12,955 nt of DNA from Candidatus Aminicenantota bacterium (GTDB lineage Bacteria > Acidobacteriota > Aminicenantia > S016-38), in contig JAGHBF010000072.1 in NCBI GenBank assembly GCA_021161165.1, positions 1-12,955 of the forward strand, read 5' to 3'. A model generated the notes under the pieces. It worked only from the letters and a program-made list of their open reading frames with translations. It searched no databases and was not told where the DNA came from. This document shows, piece by piece, positions 1-7,778 of this stretch. A program made the position numbers and the translations under genes. Position 1 is the first letter of the stretch. The number at the start of each line of letters is the position of its first letter.

Positions 1-679
1 CAATAAGGTCGGCTGAAAACAGATTTAATTCCCTTAACAATCTTATTGTTATCGGGGAAAATCCAAAAAATTCCACAGGGTCTACTCCGTTTGTGATAAC
101 TTCGATTCTGTCAGTTCCATAAAGCTTAGAAAACCACCTTTTCCTGGCCTCCGTAATTGCGACATAAGTAATTCTGGGGTTAAAGTTTTTAAGAATATTC
201 CACGGCTCCCTATCCAGATAAGAGGGATAGTTTTCATAAAAATAAGGAGAATCATGGTTCCAGGCTATAATTTTTTTATCTGTTTCATTCGCAAGCCTAT
301 TCAAAGCCAGAGTGAATGGTAAATTAAAATTCATAGAAATAATATTATGAGCTATTATTATTTCTACGTTTGATAGAAATCTTTCTAAAAAATTATAGAT
401 TTTTCTGGAAAGCTTAAAAATGCGCTCATTATTCCCTTCCTCAATGGAAAGTCTTTGTGCTTCAATAATTGTTTTATTTCTTGAGGAAAGAAGAGGATTA
501 AAACTTATTTCATATTTCCTTGAAAATTCGCCACCTTCTCCTGCAAGAACCAGAACTTTATGGTAATATCTGTAAAAAAGATTCGCATGTTGTCTTAGAA
601 CCTCCTCTACTCCACCGATTATTGGAGGAACGGAATAATGTAGAAGAGCTATGGATTGTTTTCTCTCAGCCTTACGCAT
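1..679 (-). CDS. GT4-family glycosyltransferase, N-terminal part (runs off left edge)
   Basis: I read this partial gene directly from the minus strand: 226 codons are open from the ATG at 679-677 to the window edge, so the C-terminal half is missing. It is probably a retaining GT-B glycosyltransferase of the GT4 type that moves a sugar from a nucleotide-sugar donor to a glycan, lipid or small acceptor in the cytoplasm. The N-terminal domain shows the typical glycine loop HYSVPPIIGGVE (residues 14-25), an AWNHDSP segment near 139-145, and the domain-linker signature VITNGVDP near 194-201. The donor-binding domain with its E-x7-E motif is not in the window. The start overlaps the stop of the upstream glycosyltransferase by 8 nt (ATGCGTAA) and has a weak GGAAAG ribosome site 5 nt upstream, so the two are cotranscribed and probably translationally coupled. 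Substrates cannot be read from the sequence. Confidence 0.88.
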   Translation of the reverse strand, partial: MRKAERKQSIALLHYSVPPIIGGVEEVLRQHANLFYRYYHKVLVLAGEGGEFSRKYEISFNPLLSSRNKTIIEAQRLSIEEGNNERIFKLSRKIYNFLERFLSNVEIIIAHNIISMNFNLPFTLALNRLANETDKKIIAWNHDSPYFYENYPSYLDREPWNILKNFNPRITYVAITEARKRWFSKLYGTDRIEVITNGVDPVEFFGFSPITIRLLRELNLFSADLI

Positions 680-1916
680 TGTAACTTTCCACCAGAGGTA
701 TCAATCTTCTCTCAAGCACTTCGTATGAAAAATTTTTCCTGGCAAGGGAATAATTTTTCTCCACTGCGTTCTCAAGAAGAGCAGGACTTTTAAGATATCT
801 GTAAATGTTTTCAACTACATTCTGCGTAACAAAACCCTCGAAGGCTACCACATCGAAACCCAGTGGTTCTAAGTCTGCTATATAAATTGAATATCTGTTA
901 AGAAAAATCAATTTTTTAAAGTAAACTGCTTCCAGAAAGGCATTGCCGAAACCTTCATAACCGGAAGGATACGTGATGAGGTCAGCGTTTTTATACACAT
1001 CCCATAAAGTATAAGTTCCTTTGCTTTCGTCTCTTTCTTCTTCAATCAGGTCTTCGATGAATATCAACTCCACGCCAGCTTTCTCTGCATACCAGAGAAT
1101 ACGATAAAAATAATCATCTCCCTCATCTCCTTTAGAATGAGAAATTACGAGGGCGGGCCTGCGGAGTTTCATTAATGCTACCAGGTCTATTGCTTTCTCT
1201 ATTTGCTTTCTGGGAACAATTCTTGTAGGTTGAAGGATAAAAAGGTCATCCTCTGAGAAACCAAGTTTTTCTCGCAAAGATAACCCGTACTCATCCAGAG
1301 GAGAAGGGGGTGTCTCATAATCATAAACATTGGGAATAAGCACTGCAGACATCCCTTTCCTGTAAGTCACTTGCTGGAGGGCAAGGGTATTTATAACCAC
1401 ATTTGTTATACCATTAAGAAGCGGTGGAAAAGCCATGGAGAGATAGTCCAGGCAACTTGTAACAAGAAACCTCTCCCTTTCCCAGTAAAAGTCGTGATGA
1501 TGAGCAATAGTTGGAATTCCTGTCTCTGCAATATATTCGGTAAGAGCAAGTCCTAAGGGAATATTTAGAGGAATAGCCAGTACATTTTCCGGAATTATAA
1601 GGTCTATGTCAAACTTCTTTATAAACTTTTGTATCGTTTTCTTCAGCTTCTCCTTTATTGAATGTATCTTTTCTGTCACTTCAACGGGTCTGGTTTTTCT
1701 GCCAAAACAAAAATTTTGAATTTCTAAAATTTCCGGATGCTTGAAGTGAAATAATTCCTCCTGCATACAACAACTATCATCCACATCCAGTTCACCTGCC
1801 AGATAAAATAGTTCATATCCATTTCTTTTAAGAACTTCTGCCCATTTTTTTGTCTCAAGAGTCACGCCATCAGTTCCAGCAATTCTTGTAGATATAAAGC
1901 CAATCCTTTTAATCAT
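672..1916 (-). CDS. GT4-like GT-B glycosyltransferase, 414 aa
   Basis: Complete cytoplasmic glycosyltransferase with no signal peptide or membrane segment. The N-terminal acceptor domain opens with IGFISTRIAGTDGVTLETKKW (split here as residues 5-14 and 15-25), a GTDGV glycine loop that in this family contacts the donor phosphates. AHHHDFYWER lies at 138-147. The C-terminal donor domain has LQPTRIVPRKQIEKAIDL (228-245), with R232 and K237 placed like the usual phosphate-binding pair, and the conserved E-x7-E in EGFGNAFLE (E321, E329). Length is normal for GT4. The GTDGV-type N-terminus reminds me of thermophile enzymes annotated as mannosylglucosylglycerate synthases, which make compatible solutes, but I cannot confirm that and wall or capsule glycan synthesis is equally possible. 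It leads a minus-strand pair with the overlapping glycosyltransferase downstream. There is no Shine-Dalgarno sequence before the ATG; a TAAAAT hexamer ends 6 nt upstream. Confidence 0.9.
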   Translation of the reverse strand: MIKRIGFISTRIAGTDGVTLETKKWAEVLKRNGYELFYLAGELDVDDSCCMQEELFHFKHPEILEIQNFCFGRKTRPVEVTEKIHSIKEKLKKTIQKFIKKFDIDLIIPENVLAIPLNIPLGLALTEYIAETGIPTIAHHHDFYWERERFLVTSCLDYLSMAFPPLLNGITNVVINTLALQQVTYRKGMSAVLIPNVYDYETPPSPLDEYGLSLREKLGFSEDDLFILQPTRIVPRKQIEKAIDLVALMKLRRPALVISHSKGDEGDDYFYRILWYAEKAGVELIFIEDLIEEERDESKGTYTLWDVYKNADLITYPSGYEGFGNAFLEAVYFKKLIFLNRYSIYIADLEPLGFDVVAFEGFVTQNVVENIYRYLKSPALLENAVEKNYSLARKNFSYEVLERRLIPLVESYNA

Positions 1917-1922
1917 GAGAAT

Positions 1923-1928
1923 ATTTTA
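1923..1928 (-). promoter_or_regulatory. Putative -10 box for leaderless glycosyltransferase transcript
   Basis: Read on the minus strand this is TAAAAT, one mismatch from TATAAT, followed by exactly 6 nt (attctc) and the ATG at 1916. That spacing puts +1 at or next to the A of the ATG. No convincing -35 hexamer sits 16-18 nt upstream, and no Shine-Dalgarno sequence is present. The geometry matches three other genes in the window. Confidence 0.5.
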
Positions 1929-2011
1929 CTATATATGTTGCAAATGCGTATATGTATATACAATCCTGGTTACTGTATGAGGGATATATTTTCTTTTTTA
2001 TATGTTATATT

Positions 2012-2017
2012 TATACT
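2012..2017 (+). promoter_or_regulatory. Putative -10 box for leaderless reverse gyrase transcript
   Basis: TATACT, one mismatch from TATAAT, is followed by 6 nt (ttattt) and the ATG at 2024. No Shine-Dalgarno sequence precedes either this ATG or the alternative ATG at 1952. The best -35 candidate (ttttct, 1989-1994, 17-nt spacer) is poor. Confidence 0.5.
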
Positions 2018-2023
2018 TTATTT

Positions 2024-5000
2024 ATGAGTTTATTGTTAATTGAATCAGGTTGTCCAAACTGCAGAGGGATTATAGACGAAGAAAGGCTGAAGGCTGGCTC
2101 AGTATGTAAGCATTGCCTCCCGGAGATAACTCCCAGAAATTCAATCTGCGAGGCTCTTATTAATCAAAAGAAACTCAAAAATTTGAGGGACTTTTGCAAG
2201 GCAGAAAAAGATCTCAAGGATTTTTCAGCTTTCTTTGAAAAATCTATGGGAACACCGCTATTAAGCCTGCAAAAGCTATGGGCAAAGCGGGTATTCATGA
2301 AAGATTCATTTGCTATGGTGGCTCCTACAGGAACAGGAAAAAGCACTTTCGGCCTTGTGATGACACTTTTTTTGAAAGAAAAATCGCTTCTTATTTTCCC
2401 TACAAAAATGCTGGCTGCGCAAAGCTATGAGAGGCTAATCCGACTAATGAAAAGAGCTGGTATAGAGAGAAAAGTTCTGCTTTACAGAAGTGATAAAACT
2501 TCAAAGGAAGCCTTCAAAAATGGTGACTTCGAGATACTCCTGGGAACAAATATGTTCCTTAATAAAAACTTTGATACCCTGAAAACATTTAAATTTAAAT
2601 TTATCTTCATAGATGATGTGGATTCTCTTCTTAAAAGTTCAAAAAACACTTCTAAAATTTTCGAACTTCTGGGGTTCAGTAAAGAAGAAATAGCTCTTGC
2701 AACTAAAAGAGAAAAAACAGAGGATGAAGAGAAACGGCTCTCTGCTATCAGAGAAAAGAAAAAGAACACGGTTCTCATAGTTTCATCTGCTACAGTCACC
2801 CCTAAAGGTAATAGAATTCAGCTGTTCAAAAATCTCCTCGGTTTCAGCATACAAAAAGCCATAGTAAACTTGAGAAATGTTCTAGATGTTGCAGAGGAAG
2901 TAAACTCTTTCGAAGAAGCATTAAAACATTCTTTAAAAATCATAAGGAAATCCGGAAAAGGTGGACTCGTATATGTTCCAATAATTATTGGAAAGGAAGG
3001 GGTAAAAACAGCGCTGAATTTTTATAAAGAAAATGGAATCAGAGCTATATCTTACGATGACACAAAAGTAGAAGACCTCTTAAAAATACTGGAAAATGAT
3101 GAATGTGATATTGTCCTTGGAATCTCACATCCCGGGAATCCAATCGTGCGAGGAGTTGACCTTCCTCATATAATTAGATATACAGTATTTCTTGGCGTTC
3201 CCAGACATATTTTTCCCATAGATATTAGCAATAAACCCTCTTCTCTTTATTCCTTACTTGTCATTCTCATGGAACTTTTTGATAACAGGGACAAAACTCT
3301 TGCTCTGAAATATATAAAATACCTTAAAAAATATACAGGATTACGCGAGGAAGACCTTGAAAAATATGCTTCTATAAAAACCAGGATCGAAAAAATCAGA
3401 GAATGGCTGCAGGAATTCCTTAATAATAAAAAGTTTCTGGAAAAGATTGAAAACTCTCCTGATATAAGTTTGCATTATTTTGAAGGCAAACTACACTTAG
3501 TTGTTGCGGATTCATCATCATATATTCAGGCTACAGGAAGAACGTCAAGAATGGTCGCCGGAGGTTTAACTCGTGGATTTTCCATCCTTTTCTATTGGGA
3601 TAAAAAAGCCTTCTCATCACTCCGGAAAAGACTTTCTATATATTTTGCAAGTCAGGATATTGAATTCAGATCTTTAAAAGAAATAGACATGGACTCTGTA
3701 ATAAAGGAAATAGAAAGGGACAGAGAAAGAGCACGTCTTTCAATTTCTGGAGACATTCCTTTTGAGGTTAAAAACTTATTCAGAACAACTCTTGTGATAG
3801 TCGAATCTCCGAATAAAGCAAGAACAATTGCCGGATTTTTTGGAAGACCCCAATCGAGACTTGAAGGAAAACTTATGGCCTATGAAGTCCCTTTAGGAGA
3901 TAGATTACTTATTATAACTGCTTCACTGGGACACATACTTGACCTTGTAACAGACAGAGGATTTTTTGGAGTTCTTAATGGTGATAAATTTCTTCCCATT
4001 TACGATACCATAAAAACTTGTATAAAATCTTCAGAACAACATACAGACGTTCGATATTTAAAGTCGCACTGCGATGGTGAGATAAGGGATAAGATTGACA
4101 TTGTTGATGGTGCAAAAAAAATAGTGTTCCAGGTGGATGAAGTCTATATCGCTACTGACCCGGATTCAGAGGGGGAAAAAATTGCTTATGATCTTTATCT
4201 CTTACTACGGTTATTTTCAGATAACATTAAAAGAGCAGAATTTCATGAAATAAGACCCACTGCTTTCAGGCAAGCAATCGAAAAACCTCGGGAGTTTAAC
4301 ATTAATCTTGTTAAAGCACAGATGGTTCGACGCATTTTAGACAGATGGGTCGGTTTTGCTCTTTCACGTGTTTTATGGAAGCAATTCGGTAAAAATTGGC
4401 TTTCTGCCGGAAGAGTTCAAACTCCAGTCCTGGGCTGGATAATAGAAAGGGAAAAAGCAACCAGAGAGAAGAAGGGCGAGCTTATACTGAGAATAAATGG
4501 ATACGTTGTCAGAATACTCACCGATAACGTGCAAACAGCCCAGAAAGTAGCAGAGAATATAAACTCGGCAAAAATTTATCTCTCTTCCTCATCTATTGAA
4601 GAGATAATCCCACCCCCTCCTTTTACCACTGACACCATATTGGAAGAGGCTTGGACGAAATTCAGAATGGACGCAAAGAAAGTAATGATGATTCTTCAGG
4701 ACCTTTTTGAATATGGACTCATTACCTATCACAGAACTGATTCAACAAGGGTATCAGATGCAGGGAAATTTCAAGTAGCAAGACCATACATACAGGATAA
4801 ATTCGGAAACGAATTATTCTATCCAAGAACGTGGGGAACAGGAGGAGCACATGAATGCATAAGACCTACAAGGCCTATAGATGAAGTAGGATTGCGAAAT
4901 ATGGTAACTGCTGGAGTTATTGAGTTTGCAAATCCCCAGAATGCCATAAAACTGTATTCTCTGATTTTCAAAAGATTTATAGCCTCACAGATGCGAAGTG

Positions 5001-5485
5001 TGCGGGTCAAAAAAGAAACGCTCTTTATAGAATTGCCATTTTTTAATTTCGAAAAGGAAGTAATAATAGAAGTATTAGCACACGGATTTGACCTGATATA
5101 CAGAACTTTTACTATTTTCAATAGGGAAGAAGGGATAAAAATAGAGAAGATAAGATACAGAAAGGTTCCAGCGGTTCCTCCATTTACTCAGGGAAGCCTG
5201 ATAGCTGAAATGAAGAAAAGAGGATTAGGCCGTCCCTCCACCTATGCACATATAGTTCAAACTCTTCTAGAGAGAGGTTACGTTATTGAAGTGAAAGGAT
5301 GGCTCCACCCTACGGCAAGAGGGAAAAAAGTATATGAATTTTTACACCGTAATTACGAAGGATATGTAAGCGAGGAGCTTACGAAAAAACTTGAAGATGC
5401 TATGGACAGGATAGAAGAAGGTAAATTAGATTGGCAGATTGTATTAAAAGAGGCTTACAAAATTAAGGATATAGTCGAATGGTAA
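2024..5485 (+). CDS. rgy: Reverse gyrase, 1153 aa
   Basis: This single-chain enzyme couples a helicase-like ATPase to a type IA topoisomerase and introduces positive supercoils using ATP. From ATG 2024: N-terminal zinc finger (C10, C13, C28, C31); Walker A APTGTGKST (100-108); DDVD box (197-200); SSAT (254-257); RGVDLP (376-381); a latch-like insertion at about 400-490; helicase motif VI YIQATGRTSR (500-509); Toprim VIVESPNKA (591-599, E594) and DPDSE (D712, D714, E716); catalytic Tyr902 in ITYHRTDS; GAHE (941-944); C-terminal GRPSTY (1070-1075). Length is normal (the Thermotoga enzyme is about 1100 aa). The second zinc finger, inside the Toprim region, is degraded: only C666 and C683 remain, while the other two cysteine positions appear as Ser and Glu. 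An in-frame ATG at 1952 adds 24 hydrophobic residues before the finger; I reject it because family members begin close to the finger and because of the -10 box at 2012. A peptidase gene follows at 5563. Confidence 0.98.
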   Translation: MSLLLIESGCPNCRGIIDEERLKAGSVCKHCLPEITPRNSICEALINQKKLKNLRDFCKAEKDLKDFSAFFEKSMGTPLLSLQKLWAKRVFMKDSFAMVAPTGTGKSTFGLVMTLFLKEKSLLIFPTKMLAAQSYERLIRLMKRAGIERKVLLYRSDKTSKEAFKNGDFEILLGTNMFLNKNFDTLKTFKFKFIFIDDVDSLLKSSKNTSKIFELLGFSKEEIALATKREKTEDEEKRLSAIREKKKNTVLIVSSATVTPKGNRIQLFKNLLGFSIQKAIVNLRNVLDVAEEVNSFEEALKHSLKIIRKSGKGGLVYVPIIIGKEGVKTALNFYKENGIRAISYDDTKVEDLLKILENDECDIVLGISHPGNPIVRGVDLPHIIRYTVFLGVPRHIFPIDISNKPSSLYSLLVILMELFDNRDKTLALKYIKYLKKYTGLREEDLEKYASIKTRIEKIREWLQEFLNNKKFLEKIENSPDISLHYFEGKLHLVVADSSSYIQATGRTSRMVAGGLTRGFSILFYWDKKAFSSLRKRLSIYFASQDIEFRSLKEIDMDSVIKEIERDRERARLSISGDIPFEVKNLFRTTLVIVESPNKARTIAGFFGRPQSRLEGKLMAYEVPLGDRLLIITASLGHILDLVTDRGFFGVLNGDKFLPIYDTIKTCIKSSEQHTDVRYLKSHCDGEIRDKIDIVDGAKKIVFQVDEVYIATDPDSEGEKIAYDLYLLLRLFSDNIKRAEFHEIRPTAFRQAIEKPREFNINLVKAQMVRRILDRWVGFALSRVLWKQFGKNWLSAGRVQTPVLGWIIEREKATREKKGELILRINGYVVRILTDNVQTAQKVAENINSAKIYLSSSSIEEIIPPPPFTTDTILEEAWTKFRMDAKKVMMILQDLFEYGLITYHRTDSTRVSDAGKFQVARPYIQDKFGNELFYPRTWGTGGAHECIRPTRPIDEVGLRNMVTAGVIEFANPQNAIKLYSLIFKRFIASQMRSVRVKKETLFIELPFFNFEKEVIIEVLAHGFDLIYRTFTIFNREEGIKIEKIRYRKVPAVPPFTQGSLIAEMKKRGLGRPSTYAHIVQTLLERGYVIEVKGWLHPTARGKKVYEFLHRNYEGYVSEELTKKLEDAMDRIEEGKLDWQIVLKEAYKIKDIVEW

Positions 5486-5551
5486 AAAATTTTAAGACTC
5501 TGGGAACAAGAATAGTGTTATGTCGTAAAATAGAAATAAATAATTATGAAA

Positions 5552-5556
5552 GGAGG
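5552..5556 (+). promoter_or_regulatory. Ribosome binding site deciding the peptidase start
   Basis: GGAGG inside AAAGGAGGG lies 6 nt before the ATG at 5563. It selects this start over an in-frame ATG at 5479 that overlaps the reverse gyrase stop. A TAAAAT at 5526-5531 could be a -10 for a separate, leadered transcript, but its -35 is poor. Confidence 0.85.
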
Positions 5557-5562
5557 GTAAAA

Positions 5563-7701
5563 ATGCGAAGATTTTTTATTATCCTGATTGTAACAACAAT
5601 CGGGATTCTCACCTTGGTTTCATGTTCAAAAAAACAGGAAAGGCTCAAATATCCCCGGGCAAAAAAAGTAAATGTGGTGGATAATTACTTCGGGACTAAA
5701 GTTGCAGACCCCTATCGTTGGATGGAGGATATAAATTCCCCTGAAGTCAAGAAATGGATAGAAGAGGAAAAGAAACTCACCGATGAATATTTCTCCAGAA
5801 TTCCCTTCAGAGATAAAATAAGGAAAAGATTAACCGAACTATGGAATTACGAAAAGTATTCCATGCCAAGCAAAGTTGGAGATTATTATGTGTTTTCCTA
5901 TAATTCAGGCCTTCAGGAACAGAGTGTTGTCTATGTCCAAAAAGGCCTGGATGGGAAACCGGAAGTTCTGCTTGACCCCAATAAATTCTCTAAAGATAAT
6001 TCAGTTATACTTACGGGACTTTTCTTCTCCCATGATAATAAATACTTTGGTTATTCCATTTCCAGAGGAGGCTCTGACTGGAGGGAATTTTTTGTGGTGG
6101 ATTTCAAAACAAGAAAGCCTCTCCCTGACCATCTCAAATGGATAAAATTTTCAGGAATGGCATGGTACAAAAATGGATTTTTCTACAGCCGTTACGACAA
6201 ACCTAAAAAAGAAGAAGCCCTCAAGCAGGCTAACCTTTACCAGAAAGTCTATTACCACAGGATTGGCACACCTCAAGAAAAGGATATTCTCGTTTATCAG
6301 GATAAAGAACATCCCAAAAGAGGTTTCGGTGTTTATGTAACCCCTGATGAAAAATATCTTATTCTCAACGTCTGGGAAAGTTCATCCACAGGAAACAGGC
6401 TTTACTATAAGGACCTTACAAAGAAAAATTCAGAAATTGTAAAATTAATCGACAATCCGGATGCCCACTTTAGTTTTATTGCAGCAAAAAATGGGAAATT
6501 TTACATATTAACCGATTACAAAGCACCTAATTATAAATTAGTCCTTATTGACCTGAATAACCCTACAAGGGAAAACTGGAAGGATGTTATTCCAGAGGGC
6601 AAAGATCGCCTGGAAGATGTCTCCTATGTAGGAGGAAAGCTTTTCGCCATGTATCTTAAGGATGCCAACTCAAAGGTTAGCGTTTTCACACCCGATGGAA
6701 AATATTTATACGATGTTGAACTTCCAGGTATAGGAACTGTCTACGGCTTTAGGGGAAAACCCGAAGACAAAGAAACTTTCTACACATTTACCTCTTTCAC
6801 ATATCCACCCACAATTTATCGTTATGATATAGAAAAAAATAAATCCACCCTCTTCAAAAAATCTAAAGTTAAATTTAACCCGGAGGACTACGTAACAAAG
6901 GAGGTATTCTATACGAGCAAGGATGGAACCAGAGTTCCGCTATTTATAGTTCACAAAAAAGGATTGAAACTTGACGGTAAAAGACCTACCCTCCTTTACG
7001 GATATGGAGGCTTTGATATACCTATGAGGCCCGGTTTTAGAGTAACAATGCTTCCTGTTCTGGAAAATGATGGAGTATACGCAATGGCATGTATAAGAGG
7101 TGGCGGAGAGTATGGAGAAAAATGGCACCGGGCAGGAATGCTGGAAAACAAGCAAAATGTGTTTGATGACTTTATAGCTGCTGCAGAATACCTAATAAAT
7201 AACAACTATACAGATTCAGACCATCTTGCAATATTTGGAGGTTCCAACGGTGGCTTATTAATAGGAGCTGTAATCAACCAGAGACCAGAATTATTCAAAG
7301 TAGCAATTGCAGCAGTAGGAGTTATGGATATGTTAAGATACCAAAAATTTACTATAGGTTGGGCCTGGGTAAGCGAATACGGTTCCAGCGATAACCCTGA
7401 GCAGTTCAAATATCTAATAAAATATTCTCCTCTTCACAATATAAAGGAAGGTCTGCCATATCCAGCAGTTCTTGTCACAACTGCTGATCACGATGATAGG
7501 GTATTTCCTGCTCATTCGTTTAAATATATAGCCACACTCCAGGAAAAATATAAAGGCCCGAATCCTGTGTTAATAAGAATAGAAACAAAGGCAGGACATG
7601 GAGGAGCTACAGGAACTACAAGAACCATTAATTATTACACCGATATTCTTTCATTCATGTTCTATAATATGGGAATAGAGCCTTATAAAAACATGAAATA
7701 A
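5563..7701 (+). CDS. Prolyl oligopeptidase (S9A) with lipoprotein signal, 712 aa
   Basis: Serine peptidase that cleaves short peptides after proline. The signal peptide MRRFFIILIV... ends in a textbook lipobox LVSC (C21), so the mature enzyme should be a lipid-anchored envelope protein. The family N-terminus follows (VADPYRWMED, 47-56), then the seven-bladed propeller (roughly 90-440) and the alpha/beta-hydrolase domain (about 441-712). The catalytic triad is visible: Ser561 in GGSNGG, Asp644/645 in ADHDDRV, and His679 in KAGHGG. RPTLLYGYGGF (474-484) and CIRGGGEYGEKWH (510-522) are diagnostic. Length fits the family. The start at 5563 is chosen for the perfect GGAGG site and because it puts the signal peptide at the N-terminus. 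It lies 77 nt after reverse gyrase on the same strand, so cotranscription is plausible, but no functional link is implied. Likely role: digestion of proline-containing peptides outside the cytoplasm. Confidence 0.96.
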   Translation: MRRFFIILIVTTIGILTLVSCSKKQERLKYPRAKKVNVVDNYFGTKVADPYRWMEDINSPEVKKWIEEEKKLTDEYFSRIPFRDKIRKRLTELWNYEKYSMPSKVGDYYVFSYNSGLQEQSVVYVQKGLDGKPEVLLDPNKFSKDNSVILTGLFFSHDNKYFGYSISRGGSDWREFFVVDFKTRKPLPDHLKWIKFSGMAWYKNGFFYSRYDKPKKEEALKQANLYQKVYYHRIGTPQEKDILVYQDKEHPKRGFGVYVTPDEKYLILNVWESSSTGNRLYYKDLTKKNSEIVKLIDNPDAHFSFIAAKNGKFYILTDYKAPNYKLVLIDLNNPTRENWKDVIPEGKDRLEDVSYVGGKLFAMYLKDANSKVSVFTPDGKYLYDVELPGIGTVYGFRGKPEDKETFYTFTSFTYPPTIYRYDIEKNKSTLFKKSKVKFNPEDYVTKEVFYTSKDGTRVPLFIVHKKGLKLDGKRPTLLYGYGGFDIPMRPGFRVTMLPVLENDGVYAMACIRGGGEYGEKWHRAGMLENKQNVFDDFIAAAEYLINNNYTDSDHLAIFGGSNGGLLIGAVINQRPELFKVAIAAVGVMDMLRYQKFTIGWAWVSEYGSSDNPEQFKYLIKYSPLHNIKEGLPYPAVLVTTADHDDRVFPAHSFKYIATLQEKYKGPNPVLIRIETKAGHGGATGTTRTINYYTDILSFMFYNMGIEPYKNMK

Positions 7702-7710
7702 AACTTAAAA

Positions 7711-7738
7711 GGTGGAAGAGCAAAGGAGCTCTTCCACC
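7711..7738. terminator. Perfect 11-bp hairpin after the peptidase gene
   Basis: GGTGGAAGAGC (7711-7721) and GCTCTTCCACC (7728-7738) are exact inverted repeats around a 6-nt loop (aaagga), starting 9 nt after the peptidase stop. It is the strongest hairpin I noticed in the window. Downstream on the plus strand there is no T-run, so it is not a canonical intrinsic terminator for the peptidase. Read on the minus strand it is followed by TTTTAAGTTTTATTT, as in a leftward terminator, although no minus-strand gene lies to its right in the window. It may end or stabilise the peptidase transcript, or be bidirectional. Confidence 0.55.
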
Positions 7739-7744
7739 CCTACC

Positions 7745-7772
7745 TTGAATAATTCCTCTTTGATTGTAAAAT
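7745..7772 (+). promoter_or_regulatory. Promoter of sulfatase-TPR gene, leaderless geometry
   Basis: TTGAAT (7745-7750, four of six to TTGACA), a 16-nt spacer, then TAAAAT (7767-7772, five of six to TATAAT). The -10 ends 6 nt before the ATG at 7779, so transcription should start at or beside the start codon. There is no Shine-Dalgarno sequence. This is the best promoter candidate I can find in the window. Confidence 0.6.
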
Positions 7773-7778
7773 ACTTGT

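Larger units (their letters stand above)
1917..2023. promoter_or_regulatory. AT-rich divergent promoter region between glycosyltransferase and reverse gyrase
   Basis: These 107 nt separate the two divergent starts and are strikingly AT-rich. They hold a -10-like hexamer at each end (1923-1928 minus, 2012-2017 plus), two small palindromes (TTGCAA at 1938-1943 and GTATATAC at 1954-1961) and three direct copies of TATATGT (1932-1938, 1949-1955, 1999-2005). The palindromes and repeats could be operators or just a product of base composition. An open frame from 1952 crosses this region in phase with reverse gyrase but would encode only a hydrophobic stretch unlike the family, so I treat it as noncoding. 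Confidence 0.5.

Noticed and set aside
1932..2005. TATATGT copies as a CRISPR-like or iteron array
   Set aside because: Three 7-nt copies at uneven spacing in very AT-rich DNA, with no spacer regularity or replication gene nearby.
1952..2023. Upstream in-frame ATG giving reverse gyrase 24 extra residues
   Set aside because: The extension is a hydrophobic stretch unlike any reverse gyrase N-terminus, has no ribosome site, and overlies the -10 box of ATG 2024.
2482..2799. Minus-strand open frame of 105 codons inside reverse gyrase
   Set aside because: It is antisense to a well-conserved helicase domain and rich in Ser and Phe, as expected from the complement of Lys/Glu codons.
5479..5562. ATG overlapping the reverse gyrase stop as the peptidase start
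   Set aside because: It would bury the signal peptide and lipobox 28 residues in, while ATG 5563 has a perfect GGAGG at 6 nt.
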